64,000 bases of DNA, from assembly GCF_002776525.5 (NCBI RefSeq), contig NC_045441.1:110407161-110471160 (forward strand). Direction: 5' to 3'. This DNA is from Piliocolobus tephrosceles (Eukaryota > Chordata > Mammalia > Primates > Cercopithecidae). Both the position numbers and the translations under genes were made by a program. This document shows positions 23,491 to 35,965 of this stretch, piece after piece. The notes beneath the pieces were generated by a model. It made no database searches. It had not been told where the DNA came from and saw only the letters and a program-made list of their open reading frames with translations. How positions within the stretch are numbered: the stretch's first letter is position 1; every line of letters starts with the position of its first letter.

Positions 23491-24079
23491 ATGTCCTGAT
23501 TTCATGTACCATCAGGGTAACTGGATTACTGGACTGAGGAAATTTATTTAGGTCATTTCCTGAGTCTAAAAGCCTTTGTGAGGTACTTGAGGAAAACTGA
23601 TTTTGCCTCTTTGCTCAGAAGTTACAGAGATGTATTTTCCTCCTAGTTTAATAGTGCATGCTAATAATTAATAATGCATTTAGAACTTTCTATGTAAGCA
23701 AGCTTTACGCTTTGGGGATGAATAAGGGCTATCAAGAAGTAAAAGCAATGAAATCATCTTGAAAGTTCACCATCACAATGCAAAGGCTGTATCATCAACA
23801 TGCAAAAAATTAAATCCACCTCTCTAGGTACCTAAGAACATGCACTATGTTAAGAATTCAGCTAATTATAAGGGTTTTCATGAAGAAAAGTACATACTTC
23901 TCAAGATCTCAAACTATTTTCAAATCTCTGAAGTTACTTCTTGCCTTGAGATTATCTTCCTGGTTTCTCTCTCTTCAAGGAGGAAAGAATTTTTGTGATG
24001 GGGTTACCTACTTCTGATGCTGCTCTTCCTAAGAGAATGGATTCTCCTCTGATTCATCTGGGTACTATCTTTCTTCAGC

Positions 24080-24365
24080 ACACAGCTCAAACCCCACTTT
24101 TGAATGCCTTTCCAGATTCCAGAAATCTCTTGTTCTCTCCATTCAGTCTTAAATCTATTCTATTACTTCACTTGGCAATTAATCATGCCCAGCCTTGTGC
24201 ATTTCCTCATAGTAAACTTATTATCCCTATTAACTCTATTTTCTCACCCCTACTAGATGTGTCAGGACAGTAAGAATATTACTTCTTCACTTATTTTATC
24301 CAACGTGCTCCCCCTGCCCCCACCCACCATATACACTTTGGGTATAAAATGTCTACTGCACACAG
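24080..24365 (+). repeat. L2 LINE fragment
   Basis: CAGCTCAAACCCCACTTTTG, AATGCCTTTCCAGATTCCAG and a late GTGTCAGGACAGTAAG follow the order of the L2 3' end. Confidence 0.5.
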
Positions 24366-26774
24366 TATGAAAACAGAAAATGCAAAGGATGTCTCAGGTA
24401 CATCCATCTTACTAAGATACAATGTTTCAGCCCAGTCTAGGTGCAACTAAGTAACTGGATTAGATCATTCACTCAGCGTTTCAAAAATCATCTAGAGTAA
24501 CCTAAACTAGGGAAGCTGCTTGATGTTCTGCTTTAAAACAACATATAGCACAGAGAACATGGGGTCTATTTGGTGTCAGCTCTCCAAGGTCATGCACCTC
24601 AAATCAACCACACTGTCTGGGGTCTTTCATGCAAGACAAGAAAATCAGTGTATTGAAAGGCGGTAATACTGACAAGGAAACAATGTCAGGAAGGAAACTT
24701 GGTAATGGATGTAACTAATTTTAGCTAAGAGAAAGCTGGAAAGAATGGCAGAAAAGTGGCTCAGTCAGGGGTGACAGCCTCTGATAATTAAGCCCAGCTA
24801 CCTCCCTTTTCCTCCTTTCAGATCTCTCTGCAGTCTCTATTCCCTCCTTTGGGGAAAATAAAGGACCATATCTCAAATAATACAAACATCTATTTTCACT
24901 CTAACTCAGTTTTTTGATGTTACATCAGCCCGACATGGGACATGGATCAGCTCCACGGGCAAGCCGACATTCAGATGTAATAACCATCCTTTAAGAAGCT
25001 TACAATGCATTAAAGAATAGTCTTGATTATCTGTAGGTGGCAAATGTCTGCATGCTGATTTTCAAATGAAGAGGCTGGGCCAAATGAAGAGGCAGGCCTT
25101 TGGAACCATCTTGTCTTTTCAATGAAATATAAAAATGTCAAAACCAAATTATTTGCAAACAAGTATCCACTCCTATAGCAATGTTACCTTGACTACACTA
25201 CATTTACTATAACCTTTTAAACTGATCTCCAACGTATTAGTTGGTTACTAACAATTTATTTAAACAGAGTATCTCCCCCCACTCTAAAATCAGCATTTCT
25301 ATATGGAAGGCATCATACTGTACACAGCATTAACAATATGATCTCACTATTTGTGTAAGTTATTTAAAACATTAAAATTTTAAAAATCTTTCAATATCGG
25401 TATCATCATCCTCTCTTGTACCTGTCCTCTGATTCCTTATCTAACTACCAAGAGAAAAGACAAATCTCTTTTTCCACGTTATACAAGCTTTGCAAAGGAG
25501 CACCAACAGAGAATAACGTAATTGAGTGTGTTCAAATAAAGTATCCTTCTAAAGGAATACTCAGACGGGCTTCGGTGGCAAAGTAAATGGAGTTGGGGGA
25601 TACCGCTCCATCCTTCCTAGGCATATTCAATGTTGAAATTCCAGTTCCACATTTCTGTGCAATTGCAGACTATTCTAAAGCCTTGCCTAACCTCCTTTTT
25701 CCTGCCCAAGCTTTCCTTTTATTACCTCTTCCTGTTTCCAAACTTCCCCACATTTCTCTCAATCCCCTATCAATCATCCTCTCCTCCACACCCCAATGGG
25801 TGATGCGGCCTTGACTCTATTATTGGAAGGATGCAGGATGGCAGGGGTGCAGCCTCAATCATCATTTTGAAAAGAGAGAATCCAAAGAGAAAACTAATAG
25901 TGTTGGAAATTAAACTTTTAAAAAACCTCTATAAAGAATCTAAGAAGTCATTAAGAAAAGCAGCTTGGAAAGGGGCAGTATTAAGACTAAAATTTTTAAA
26001 AATAAGAATTAGGGTCATCTTTTTGGATCAAGATCCATAATGTCTATAATGTTAATTATTGCAAGTCACAGGCCAATAGTTTCACTATAAGCTAGCTGGT
26101 AACACACAAAGTGAGTCTTCCAATTAGCCACCCAACATTAAGTTTTATGACACAACTTCTTGGTGAGCTTCCTTACGTTTTCTTCATTCAGTGAATATTT
26201 GTGGAACACTTACCATGTGCCTGGCATCGTGCTAAGCACCTTTGCTTTCCTTTACAAGCTTCACACAACTCTCCTCGGAGGTGGAGGCTGCTCTCTCCCA
26301 GCCACAGCCTTGCTGCCCACATGATCAACAGCAGATATTTGTAAATGTCTAAGTACCAAGGCTGTGAAACGTTTTCTCACCTCATAAAGTTATGTGAAAC
26401 ACACAAGGATAGAACCAACTGGCAATCTAGCCTAGGCATGGATTCAATCACTGAGGACAATTGTTCTCTAAACAAAATTGTTCCTGTGAGAAATACAATA
26501 ACAAAGACAGCAACGACAATAATAATAAAGTCCAAAAACTGGGGCAAACAGAAATCCACAACCTATTATTTAAGAAGAAGAAGAAGAAAAAAGAGTGAAA
26601 TGCAGGACACTGGAAACAGTTATATTCTCATCTTTGGAAAAAGTCAATTTCCTCAACTTCCAAGCTATTTTTCTGAACCATATAACTGTGACCAGAACGG
26701 GAACCTCTTCGCTCATCGCTGAAAGCCCTTCGCGTGTGTCTCCCTAGGATATGGCCACATTCACACACTCCTTC
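24366..26774. other. CTTNBP2: Intron 1 sequence, mostly unique
   Basis: Contains an (AAG)n run at 26571-26590 and a short L2-like phrase at 26190-26240 (GAATATTTGTGGAACACTTA). No exon was recognised. Confidence 0.5.
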
Positions 26775-27060
26775 CTGCAGTGCTGGTCCAAATCCTCCTT
26801 CAATCTCAAGGCCTACCTCAAATGTCATCCTTCTATGGAATTTTCTAGATCCATCCACTATGAACCCTCTCTATGACTGTCTCTCTCCAAACTTCTAATG
26901 CAAAATCATTTGTGCCTCTCATGACACCATCATCTCCAGCTTGATTCCTTGGCACATGGCTGTTTCTATCACTGGAATGTATTACTTTAGCACAGCAAAG
27001 ATGACACTCATGATGCCTGTATCTCAGTAAGTGTTCAGTAATGTGTATTAAATCTATGTT
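26775..27060 (+). repeat. L2 LINE 3' end
   Basis: GCCTACCTCAAATGTCATCC followed about 200 bp later by TCAGTAAGTGTTCAGTAATG is the usual L2 3'-end order. Confidence 0.6.
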
Positions 27061-28550
27061 ATTTCCTATTTAAAAATTAAGCTACAAAACTTTCAACATT
27101 CTATAGCTGCCATATAACTATAATTTAGTTTAAAAAAACGCTTAGTGAAATTGGCTATGAAAGTTCTTTTCAGTGCATTTACATGCAATACTGTCACCTG
27201 GAAAACAAAACTTTCAAGTTGCCAGCTGTTAATTTGTTTAACATCACTGTTGTGCATTTTAAATCATTGTCCAAGTTTTTCTTTGTCACTGTCACCATGA
27301 CAACAAATTTTATACCTTTTTGCAATATTAGCTGCTCCAGAAAAGCTCAGAATGACAAGAATGTTGGTAAGCTTCCCAAATATAGCTCTCAAAAGATCTC
27401 CATTTTCCTTTCACTCCAAAATTTTTTGGTGACAATAAACAGCATGAAGATTTCCGTTTTCCATACTGCCTTATCCATTAGGAGTTATTTTCAGAGTAGA
27501 AACAGCAATATGGCCTATAAAAGTCATCACATTTGGCTAGGGCACTGAAAATAACCCAGGTTTCCCGGCATGGTTCACAGCAAAGACTATTAATACGATC
27601 CTATTGAATAATGTAGCTGTTACCCAGCCTTAAACTTGGGATGCTTTCAGGATTTAAACAGCTAAGAATGAGGATCACAAACTAAATTTAAATCATTCCA
27701 CTAAAAATGATATTAAACTGAAAACTATAAATTAAGCTTGTTTCTAAGCAACAATCTAAATAGTCAAAGCTTACTGAAAACACTCACTTTCAAAAATAGC
27801 CTACTGCTTCAGAGCTTCCATTGACTCCTTACTGCCAAATGTAGACATAAAAATCACAATATGTAAACCAATTTGAAATTCAACAAATCTCCAAAATACA
27901 AAGTGAATTGTTCACTAAAATAAAAATTACGTTATCAGTCAACAAGAACCCAAAGTGCATTAAAACTCCTTTGATTTTTAAGGAGCAATTATGATGGCAC
28001 ATATCACTCCTCTACACTAGCTTTCCTTTCACTTTAAAATCAGTCTATAGGTCAAGTGGCTGGTATGAGAGAACCATGCCTTATGAAGTCAAAACTATTT
28101 GGAGAAGTAAAATAAAATGTCCAATAGTCTACATAAGAAGCCATCATCAAAATTTTAGTAAAAGGTCAGAAATTATTACTATTTTTTAAACTACTAGATG
28201 AAGAATCCTTATTGCATCTCGCAACCCTAAAGGATTCTATGGAAATCGCAAAGCTGCCCATTAACAAGGGTGAAATTATCAAATCCCCAACTATCAGCAG
28301 TGAAAATCAGACTTGAAAATTTTAAACAGAAGAGAGGGAACACTGACCTCGTTAACACAGAAATCGTCCTGGCGACCTGGGTTCTGTTTACGATCTAACC
28401 AAACAAAACGATATATCAGTTCTACAGACCATCAGTCGGATATTTGTGTTTGGGTTGTCAGGTGATTAAAATATCGAGGGTAATAGAAACCGATTCTGAG
28501 TGGATTAAGTAAACAAATTTAAACTTCCTGGGGAACAGGAAACACACATC
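27061..28550. other. CTTNBP2: Intron 1 sequence upstream of the CpG island
   Basis: AT-rich with no repeat I can name, which is uncommon here. It may hold conserved regulatory sequence, but nothing specific is visible. Confidence 0.45.
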
Positions 28551-28551
28551 C

Positions 28552-28571
28552 TACACACACACACACACACC
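28552..28571. repeat. Short (CA)n microsatellite
   Basis: About 8-9 CA units, followed by a C/T-rich stretch to about 28615. Confidence 0.9.
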
Positions 28572-30028
28572 CCACACCCTCTTTCTTTTTCCTCTTCCTT
28601 CCCCTTCCCACCTTTTGGGGATGAAGGCACCAAATCATTTCCACTTGCCAGAGAGCCTTGTCTCAATAGCTAGTTTCCTTACTGTGCCCCACAGTGGGGA
28701 GCTGATTCACATAAGTGGGCAGGTTTCGCTTGAAATCTTAAAGTTCTCATTTTCTATGCAAAGAATGGAAACTCAATTTTCCCAAAAGTTCAAATCAAAA
28801 CTTGCCAGTTTTGCAAGTGGAAATCAGCAGTCCTCCTCCCCCTCTCGGTTTCTCCTTCCCTTCCCAGGCTCAGCTCCTCTCACCCCAAGTACCTTCCTCC
28901 ACATTTCTCCTCTCCCTCCCCAGAAAGCCCTACCTCCAGAGGGTGGGAGGAAGTTAAAGCGGCCCCGGCTGTTTACGCCCGGCCCTGCCCTCTCCCGCTC
29001 CTGCACGGACTCTGCTCAGGTCTTGAGAGGAAGAGAGGGGGCGTCCACGCCCCGCTGGCTCCATCCCACCCCGATCCTTCGGCGGGAGCAGCCAGATCGG
29101 GCCAAGAGTGGGAGGCGCTCCTAGATCTGCCTTTCTCTGCAGCTCCTTGCAGCTCCTGCGAAGCTGCTTCTCAAACACTGAGAACGTTTTCTACCCAGGA
29201 AATGTGGGTCCAGCCCTTCCCCAAGGTAGAGGCTGGAAACCACCAGCGAGTCTCTACACGGGGTTATTTAGGGGGGTGAAAGGAAGGACCAGTCATGAAT
29301 GCTAGCTCATTCAGCTTCTAGACTCCAGAGAAGAACAATGTCTTGAAACCAGGTGCAGAACCTCCACCTCTCCCGGGCATCGCCTTGGGAAGAACTAACC
29401 CATCCACCCGACCCCAATCACCACCACCAAGTGATGGGGTAGCAGGCTGCTAGGACCTAAAGCGCTGGCCTCAGCGGCAGCACCGCCGCAGCAGGACACG
29501 GCCCTCTCCCAATGGGCCTCCCGAAGGCACAGGAACAGATGCACACAATGGGCATTCCCACACCTGCTGGGCGATGGCCCACCTCCCCCAAGCTGCTCTC
29601 CCGGGTCCGCTGAGCGGTACCAGGCACCCTTGAGACACGCGCTCGCAACCACGCGCGCAGCGCGAGGTGAACAATGGGGGGTCAAATTCGCCAGGAAACA
29701 CGTCCCAGCCTTCGCCCCCGGCCAGAACCGACCGCAGCGGAGGGAGTGGGCATAGGGGTTGCACTGGACGCACGCAGGGAGCTGGGAGAACCGAGCGACT
29801 CGGGGCCGCTTCCCGTGGGGCGCAGAAGGGACAGGAGGGATCCCTAGCCCGGGTGGCCGGTCCGCTCCCACCGGCCTCCGCCGTGTGGGCACCCCGAGAA
29901 AGGGGCACCGGAGGGTCCCGGGCTTACGGAACGCCCCGGGGGTGCGGAGCCGGGTCCGGCTGGGACCCCGGCGCCGCCCCCAGCCCTCGTCTACACTCGC
30001 CCCGCTCCCGCCCCGGGAATTCGGTTAC

Positions 30029-30109
30029 CGCCGCCTCCGCCGCGGCCCCCGCCGCGTCCTCCGGGGCCCGGGACAAGTCGGGCTCGCAGCTCGCGCCGTC
30101 CGTCGCCAT
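30029..30109 (-). CDS. CTTNBP2: CTTNBP2 coding exon 1 (cortactin-binding protein 2, N-terminus)
   Basis: This is the first coding segment of cortactin-binding protein 2, a neuronal protein of about 1,660 residues. It binds the cortactin SH3 domain, associates with striatin/PP2A (STRIPAK) and acts at the actin cytoskeleton of dendritic spines. The minus-strand reading begins MATDGASCEPDLSRAP and runs 27 codons, ending in Ala-rich EAA. It then meets a splice donor, GCG followed by GTAACC, at 30028-30023. The junction falls between codons and joins in frame to the KKEFDVD exon at 18.4 kb. The ATG has a strong Kozak context, with A at -3 and G at +4, and lies inside a CpG island. The open frame past the donor is intronic read-through. 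The paralogue CTTNBP2NL starts differently, so identity is secure. The segment is low-complexity Ala/Glu/Asp and has no recognisable domain of its own. Confidence 0.95.
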
Positions 30110-30330
30110 CTTCCTGCTCTAGCGGATCCGAATGCGAGCTCGGAGCCGCGGCTCCGGACTCAGCCTTCTCCGCGCGGGCGGCGCTTAACCCGCTGCTGTC
30201 CGGGACGCGGGCGCGGGGAGCCGGGAGCCGCCGCACTCCCTCCGCCCCTCGCCACCGCCCTCGCCGCTTAACCCGCTGAGCGCCGCAGCGCCCCGCCTCG
30301 GTCCCGCCCCGCGCCCCGCGCCCCGCGCCT
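30110..30330 (-). promoter_or_regulatory. CTTNBP2: CTTNBP2 5' UTR and core promoter region (start site not resolved)
   Basis: This sequence lies immediately upstream of the ATG on the minus strand. It holds a 16-bp perfect palindrome centred on CCGCGG (30141-30156), two copies of a 14-nt string (30182-30195 and 30265-30278) and GC boxes near 30300. An exact transcription start cannot be read from sequence. Position and base composition make this the likely initiation zone. Confidence 0.6.
30141..30156. repeat. 16-bp GC-only palindrome in the 5' UTR
   Basis: The string CGGAGCCGCGGCTCCG equals its own reverse complement. It lies 31 nt upstream of the ATG, so it could form a GC-rich hairpin in the transcript or a symmetric protein site in the DNA. 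Confidence 0.85.
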
Positions 30331-31380
30331 AGCGCCCGGCTGGGCCAGCCGCTGGCTCGTGGAGGTGCGAGAAATGGGCGCACGACCTCGCTCCGCTGCG
30401 GCCCTGCGCGCGAACTGGGGATCAAAGACCACGGAAGAGGTGAAGGGAGAAAGCGCCCGAGGAGCAATGCATGCCGCAGAACCCCCACCAAGCCGGAGAA
30501 ATCGGTGCACAGACCGGATTAAATGTCAGGCCTCCTGAATCTGAATTCTGTGAAAGATTAGGGAAAATCCTACACTTCAGCTCCCTCTATCCCACCGCGA
30601 GGAATCACATAGGGCACCCCTTTCTTCTTAAATTGCTCTTTCTTAAATTTCATTGCCGCCAGGGTATTTTTACCCTCCCAATATATATACACACCTGGCT
30701 CTGATTTATTCTATCGTTGACTCTAGTCCTTCTCCAAAAACAATTCTCAGATGAAAACGATTTGTCTGTCCTGTTTTCTTTTAGTAGGAGGCACCAGCCC
30801 CTCAGCTCCTAACTTTCTATACAATCTCCTTTTCAGGGAACGTGTAGTGGGCTGTTTTATATCTATGACCCCCCAAGTCTGAGGTCTCTCCTGAAGGACT
30901 AACCAAGAAGTGTTAAATGTCATAGCTTTTTTAAAAGCTAAATGTCATGCCCTCTACTTCTGAGACAATTTTAAAAAATTACTCCCTAGTGTGAGGACAT
31001 GTGTAAATATACACCAAAAACAACCAAACAAAAGCCACCTTTGTAAAAATAGATTTTATGGAAATTACACGTCTCAGAAGATTTTTCGTGAGATGAGTGA
31101 ATTAGGCCCAAACTCTTAATTTTCCCTTCCCACATCTAATTCGGTTCCTACCCTTTGCTGCCAATTTCCAGAATATGAAAATCTATCACCTCACCAAGAC
31201 CATATGGTACAGCCCTTGCGAAATCACCAGATCCTTAAAAATGTGTCGAATGCATAAAATCAAATCGAGACATTCAAGCTGTGTCTCAAAGACGTAAACT
31301 CAAACCACAACCAAATCCTGCACTTGAAATTTTGGAAGATGAATGACTGGAATGTTCAGTCCAAGGGTTACAGATCAAAG

Positions 31381-31445
31381 CTTTTTTTTTTCTTTCTCTC
31401 TCTTTCTTTCTTTCTCTTTCTTTCTTTCTTCTTTCTTTTTTTTTC
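31381..31445. repeat. Pyrimidine (CTTT)n tract
   Basis: Sixty-odd bases of T and C with a CTTT period. The Lys/Glu/Arg-rich open frames on the other strand are translations of this tract. Confidence 0.92.
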
Positions 31446-32641
31446 GGCAGGCTCCTAATGACAGATTTTGACTCTTTAATAGTTCCACTTTCCAAAGTAG
31501 ACCCAAATATGACACAAACCAGGGCAGAGAAAATCTTTTCTGCAAAGACCCTAAAAGGGATTGATTAATAAACTGTGAAAAGTTCCCTCCCAGGAGAGAG
31601 GTCAAGAAAGAACTTTACCTAGAACTCTGGGGCTAAAAGTCAGAGACTTAGAAATCATCTCCAGGTTATCCTGTGAGTACAGGTACTTATTTATTCATTT
31701 ATTTTTATTGACTCTGATAGTTACTCCCTCAGGTATCCCTTTAATATCCATCCCTGTTCATTATACAACTTTCCTTTATTAAGTATGCTCTCTAAAACTA
31801 CTCAATATTAGAATAACTAGATTTCTTTAAGATGAAAGAAAATCATTGGACAGTAAAAGGTAGATGCCAAACTGATAGTAAAAATGTGAAGTCCAAGAGC
31901 ATTCCTTGTTCTTTTCAAAATGCGTTTTCACACATTGCAAGGCAATTTGCTTGATTCTGATGTTGAATACTCCCCAAGCAATTAACTGGCAAACTTCTGG
32001 AAAAAAAAATAGCAATAAATTTTGCTCAGGGTTAAGAGTTAGAAATATGAAATGACACTATCTCTGGGAAGCAAATCCCTTTTGTACATGCAGCCCAATT
32101 AAAAAAAGAATGTTGGGAAAAAAATAGCTTGTATTCACCTAAATATAATTAAAGCAGGATCATGTCACAAGGAAATCAGTCCCTGTCCCCCGCAACCACC
32201 CCCCTACCCATCCTTTTTTGTTTGTTTTTGTGAAATGGAAAAAATAAAAATAAAAAAACAGTGATAAAAATCACAGGACACCACATTCTCTAACCTCCAA
32301 AATCCAGGACCTTGGAAGGAGAGTTGACAGCCTTCTGTTTCCACCTTAAAACCAGCACTGTTGAAGGTTGGCTGAGGATCTCACCTACTGCACAGAAGGG
32401 GCACACTAGGAGTTAACTTCCTCACCAATAGCCTGGCCTGGGGCTGCTTCTCTACCAGGAGGACACTTGCACATTTAAATTCCCTCTTGAGAATTAGCCT
32501 CTGCTACTATTGCAAATTAACTCTTTCTAAGACTTTCTTTGCACAAAGGCAGGCTCTATTACAGTCAAAGCAAATAGATCTGAAAGGGTAGTGACTTGAT
32601 GGCTTCAGAAATTAAATCTTTTGAAGCCTCATTAAACAGCT

Positions 32642-32642
32642 A

Positions 32643-32687
<45 letters not shown>
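32642..32687. repeat. (AAT)n microsatellite, about 15 units
   Basis: Uninterrupted AAT repeats without a recognisable Alu or L1 attached. Confidence 0.95.
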
Positions 32688-32688
<1 letters not shown>

Positions 32689-35671
32689 GATATCCCAGGG
32701 CAACAGTGAAAATTACTGAAAGGCAGGGTAAAAAAGGAGAGCGACAGAAGTATAAACAAAAGGAAAATAAATCCCTACAACAAAAATGAATCATGAGTCT
32801 TAATCAGTAACTTCCTTTTGGCATTAAAATGGAAGGAGTAATACTGAATATATTGCAAATAGAGAAAACTATTATCTACATCCTTTTTTTGGATTATAGT
32901 AATGATGCTGATGACCCACTGACTAAAGAATTTGAGGGTAATTATTTTCCAAACGCTGGAATAGAGGTATTTGTGCTGAGCTATAGCACACTCTCTAAGG
33001 GTGAAATGACAAGAGAAATGAGTTCTTGAAGGTAGAAATGCAGACAGATGTTTGGGTGCCAAGTGGTTTTCTGATTAAACCATGTCCTTGGCTTCATCAA
33101 CCACATCCTTCAGCCCACTAAACCAAAAACCCAGAGAATTATACATAATAATAAAAAAGGACGTTTCCTTCCATGTGAAAAGATAGAGTAATATACACAG
33201 AGTCTAAAACTGTTTCTGTCATGGAGTAAGAGAATTCTTTATTTCAGTCAAATGACAACATTTATGTTAATTCCAAAGAGCAAACCATATGTCATCATGT
33301 CTTGGTATTGCCAAATGACAAAATTACTGAGTAGCAAATCACTTCTGACTGTATCCGCAAGCCTATAGTTACACAATTTAAATATTGTAGACCATGCTCG
33401 TCCCTGTCTGCAGCACGGTGACCAACCTAGGAAGCCCCAAATCTTGACATCAGGAACTCCGCAGATGAGCTCTGAGTGTCCACTGCCAGAAACGAGTCTT
33501 CCTATGACCTGACTACATTCCCTCATAGTCAGGTTGTCATTATCTACATGTGCCTCAAGCTTTTTGTGGATTTTACTCAGTAAATTTAATTCTAATATAG
33601 TTAGCCACTCTTGTCAACAATCTATGGTTTTGGAAGGCCTCCTCCACCAACTGCAGTTGATGTGTGCCAAAGGAACGCAAGCTAATTTTACCTAAGCTAA
33701 AGCAAAACATAATTAGGGAATTAAATCTGCTATGTAGGAAGCAAGCCAAAGCGAAACATAAATAATTATCACAATCACTCCCAGGCCCTTTTAATACCAC
33801 CTTTAACTGGGAATTGTATTTGTTCGTTCAATTGCTGAAATAATGTCCAAATATAAGATTTGACTGCAAGGTTAGAGTCACATTAAGAAAATCATCCCCC
33901 GGTACAGTCACTCTAAGAACAGAAACCAGCTAATACCAAACAATGAGGTAGTGTTGGTTCCATTCTCTTGCATGGTTTTCACATTTTAAGTCATTACTTG
34001 TTGGTTTGGACTCTTATCTGCAGAAGTCATTTACAAGAGTAAATTTTAGTGCAGAAAGATGTTTTAGTACAAAACCATTACGGAAAAATAATTTTAACAA
34101 CAACAAAAAAATATGTTCCACTCTTGCCCCTTATCCACCTGAATTGGAAATGGACCTGAATATTTCTCTTTATTCAGCGTCTTTAGCAACCTCACAAGCC
34201 TGCAGTATATAGTTACTAGGCAACCATTAAAGCAGGGTGTTTATACCATTAGGCATTAATTACAGTGGAGCTTCATTTTTCTTAGAAAGTTTAAAAACTA
34301 TATAAATAGGTTGTGAGATCAGGCCCTGTTCTCCTCTGATTAGAAGTGTGGATCCAGCTGTAAAACCACAGCTGAGATTTTTCTTTCACTTGGGAATACG
34401 CACCGTTCAACACAAAAGGAAATTTAGTGTTTGAAGAATTAATAAGAACACTAAAGATGTTGTCTTTGGATTTTAATAAATATGCATATGGCATTTATGA
34501 TTGACTCAGTGAGGATTTACTTGGGATACAAAAAGCAGGAGAAAAGCTATGCATGTATAACTCTCCTGTGCCAAACTGTGAAATAAACCAATACGTTAAC
34601 ACTTCCTAGACAATCATAATCAATTGCCATATACCAAATTAATAGAGTTTCAAATACATTTGGAATTTTTGAGATGTAAATTTCACCTTACCCTGCCTCA
34701 AATCTCACTTGATGGCAATAGTTTGCAGTTGTCTTTTTTTACCATCAAGACTTTTTATATTAATCCAAATTAGTTGGGGTTATTTAAAAATCACCTGGAA
34801 ATGTGATGACATCATTTGAAAATAGATACATATATATAGTAGGAGCTGTTCAATTAACCAGTAAGTATACAATATAATTTAATTCATAATATTTATAAAA
34901 CAATGTCATGGCTAGACTTGAAGGATTAACTTATTTCATTTCTTGATTCAAGAACGGAAGGGGAAAAAAGCGTTGGTATTGCTATTTTCATTCTGAGGAA
35001 GGTGAAATTGTAGAATAATAAGAAAAAATACTTCTAATGAATCATAATTAAGGTCTAAGCAGCTTGAAATGTTTTATTCTGGCAATTAAATAAAAATTTA
35101 ACTACTGAAAATGTTTTATGCTAGCAATGCAATCAATATTTTTTTCTTATGGCAAAAGATAAATAGCCACATACTGGTCATTACCATCATAATCATCATG
35201 ACAACCTCACTCACTATCCGTTTCAGCATTAACATCTTTGTTAAGAATCAGTTCAGTTGGGATGTATTTTATACCACTACTTTTTTCCTCCCTTTGACGT
35301 CTGTTAAGGACCTCACTTTGTTGGCTTGCAGCCGCCACCTCCTGACAATTGATCATCCAAAGGACACCATGCCATCTGATTCACAAAACACATTTGCTTG
35401 ACACTCTTCTGCCTTGACCAGCCCTCCATCCTCACCCAATGTGGCCACAGATCCCATTAGAATGGTGGAGGGGAACCCCACTCCCAGACTTTAAAATTTG
35501 AGGTGGCAGCAGGTTAGGAATTGAACTGAACCTACTAAACATTACCTGACTTCGAATAGTGGGTAAAGGCATCCCATATTCAAATACCACATTACATTGT
35601 TCTATTTCCTGTACAGAAACATTTTTAGGACTATAGAAGAAAACATAACCAGAATCATAGTTTTGTGTGGA

Positions 35672-35963
35672 TTTTTTGAGACGAAGTTCCATTCTCATTG
35701 CCCAGGCTGGAATGAAATGGCACGATCTCAGCTCATTGCAACCTCTGCCTCCCAGGTTCAAGTGATTCTCCTGCCTCAGCCTCATGAGTAACTGGGATTA
35801 TAAGTGTCTGCCACCATGCCCAGCCAATTTTTTTTGTATTTTTAGTAGAGACAGAGTTTCACATGTTGACCAGGCTGCTCTCGAACTCCTGACCTCGGGC
35901 GATCTGCCCGCCTCAGCCTCCCAAAGTGCTGGGATCACAGGCATGAGCCACCTCGCCTGGCCA
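35672..35963 (-). mobile_element. Alu (S-like)
   Basis: TTTTTTGAGACGAAGTTCC at one end and CCACCTCGCCTGGCC at the other. Complete and antisense. Confidence 0.92.
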
Positions 35964-35965
35964 GT

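Larger units (their letters stand above)
18427..30028 (-). other. CTTNBP2: CTTNBP2 intron 1
   Basis: The intron is about 11.6 kb, bounded by a GTAACC donor at the exon 1 side and a TTACAG acceptor before exon 2. Its first 600 bases are CpG-island sequence. The rest is AT-rich and holds one Alu, MER20, several MIR and L2 relics and simple repeats, listed separately. About 18890-19070 may be a decayed hAT relic, because it contains the phrase AGCCAAATCTGGCCCAC. I see no further exon. Open frames inside it are short or derive from GC-rich or repeat sequence. Confidence 0.9.
29440..30440. promoter_or_regulatory. CTTNBP2: CpG island spanning the CTTNBP2 promoter, exon 1 and start of intron 1
   Basis: GC content and CpG frequency rise sharply from about 28.9 kb and peak between 29.46 and 30.42 kb, against AT-rich surroundings. 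The island covers the start codon, the 5' UTR and about 600 bp of intron 1. GC-box-like CCCGCCC strings occur near 30300. I see no TATA box at a useful distance, which fits a dispersed CpG-island promoter. Edges are estimated by eye. Confidence 0.85.
30441..35671. other. Intergenic sequence upstream of CTTNBP2, Alu-free
   Basis: 5.2 kb of AT-rich sequence without a recognised gene or Alu. It contains only the CTTT-rich tract at 31381-31445 and the (AAT)n repeat at 32642-32687. Short open frames are unsupported. Confidence 0.5.

Noticed and set aside
28615..29124. 169-codon plus-strand open frame next to the CpG island
   Set aside because: Ser/Pro-rich with no domain. It spans a C/T-rich tract, and I see no splice or start evidence for a divergent gene.
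29395..29908. Minus-strand open frames of 145 and 165 codons in intron 1
   Set aside because: GC-rich intron sequence downstream of the exon 1 donor, with no recognisable protein and overlapping frames both open by composition.
29667..30271. Long plus-strand open frames (151 and 170 codons) over the CpG island
   Set aside because: They are antisense to CTTNBP2 exon 1 in very GC-rich DNA where stops are rare, and they show no known domain. An antisense RNA is possible but coding is unsupported.
31286..31605. Lys/Glu/Arg-rich open frames that look like charged coiled coils
   Set aside because: They are translations of the (CTTT)n tract.
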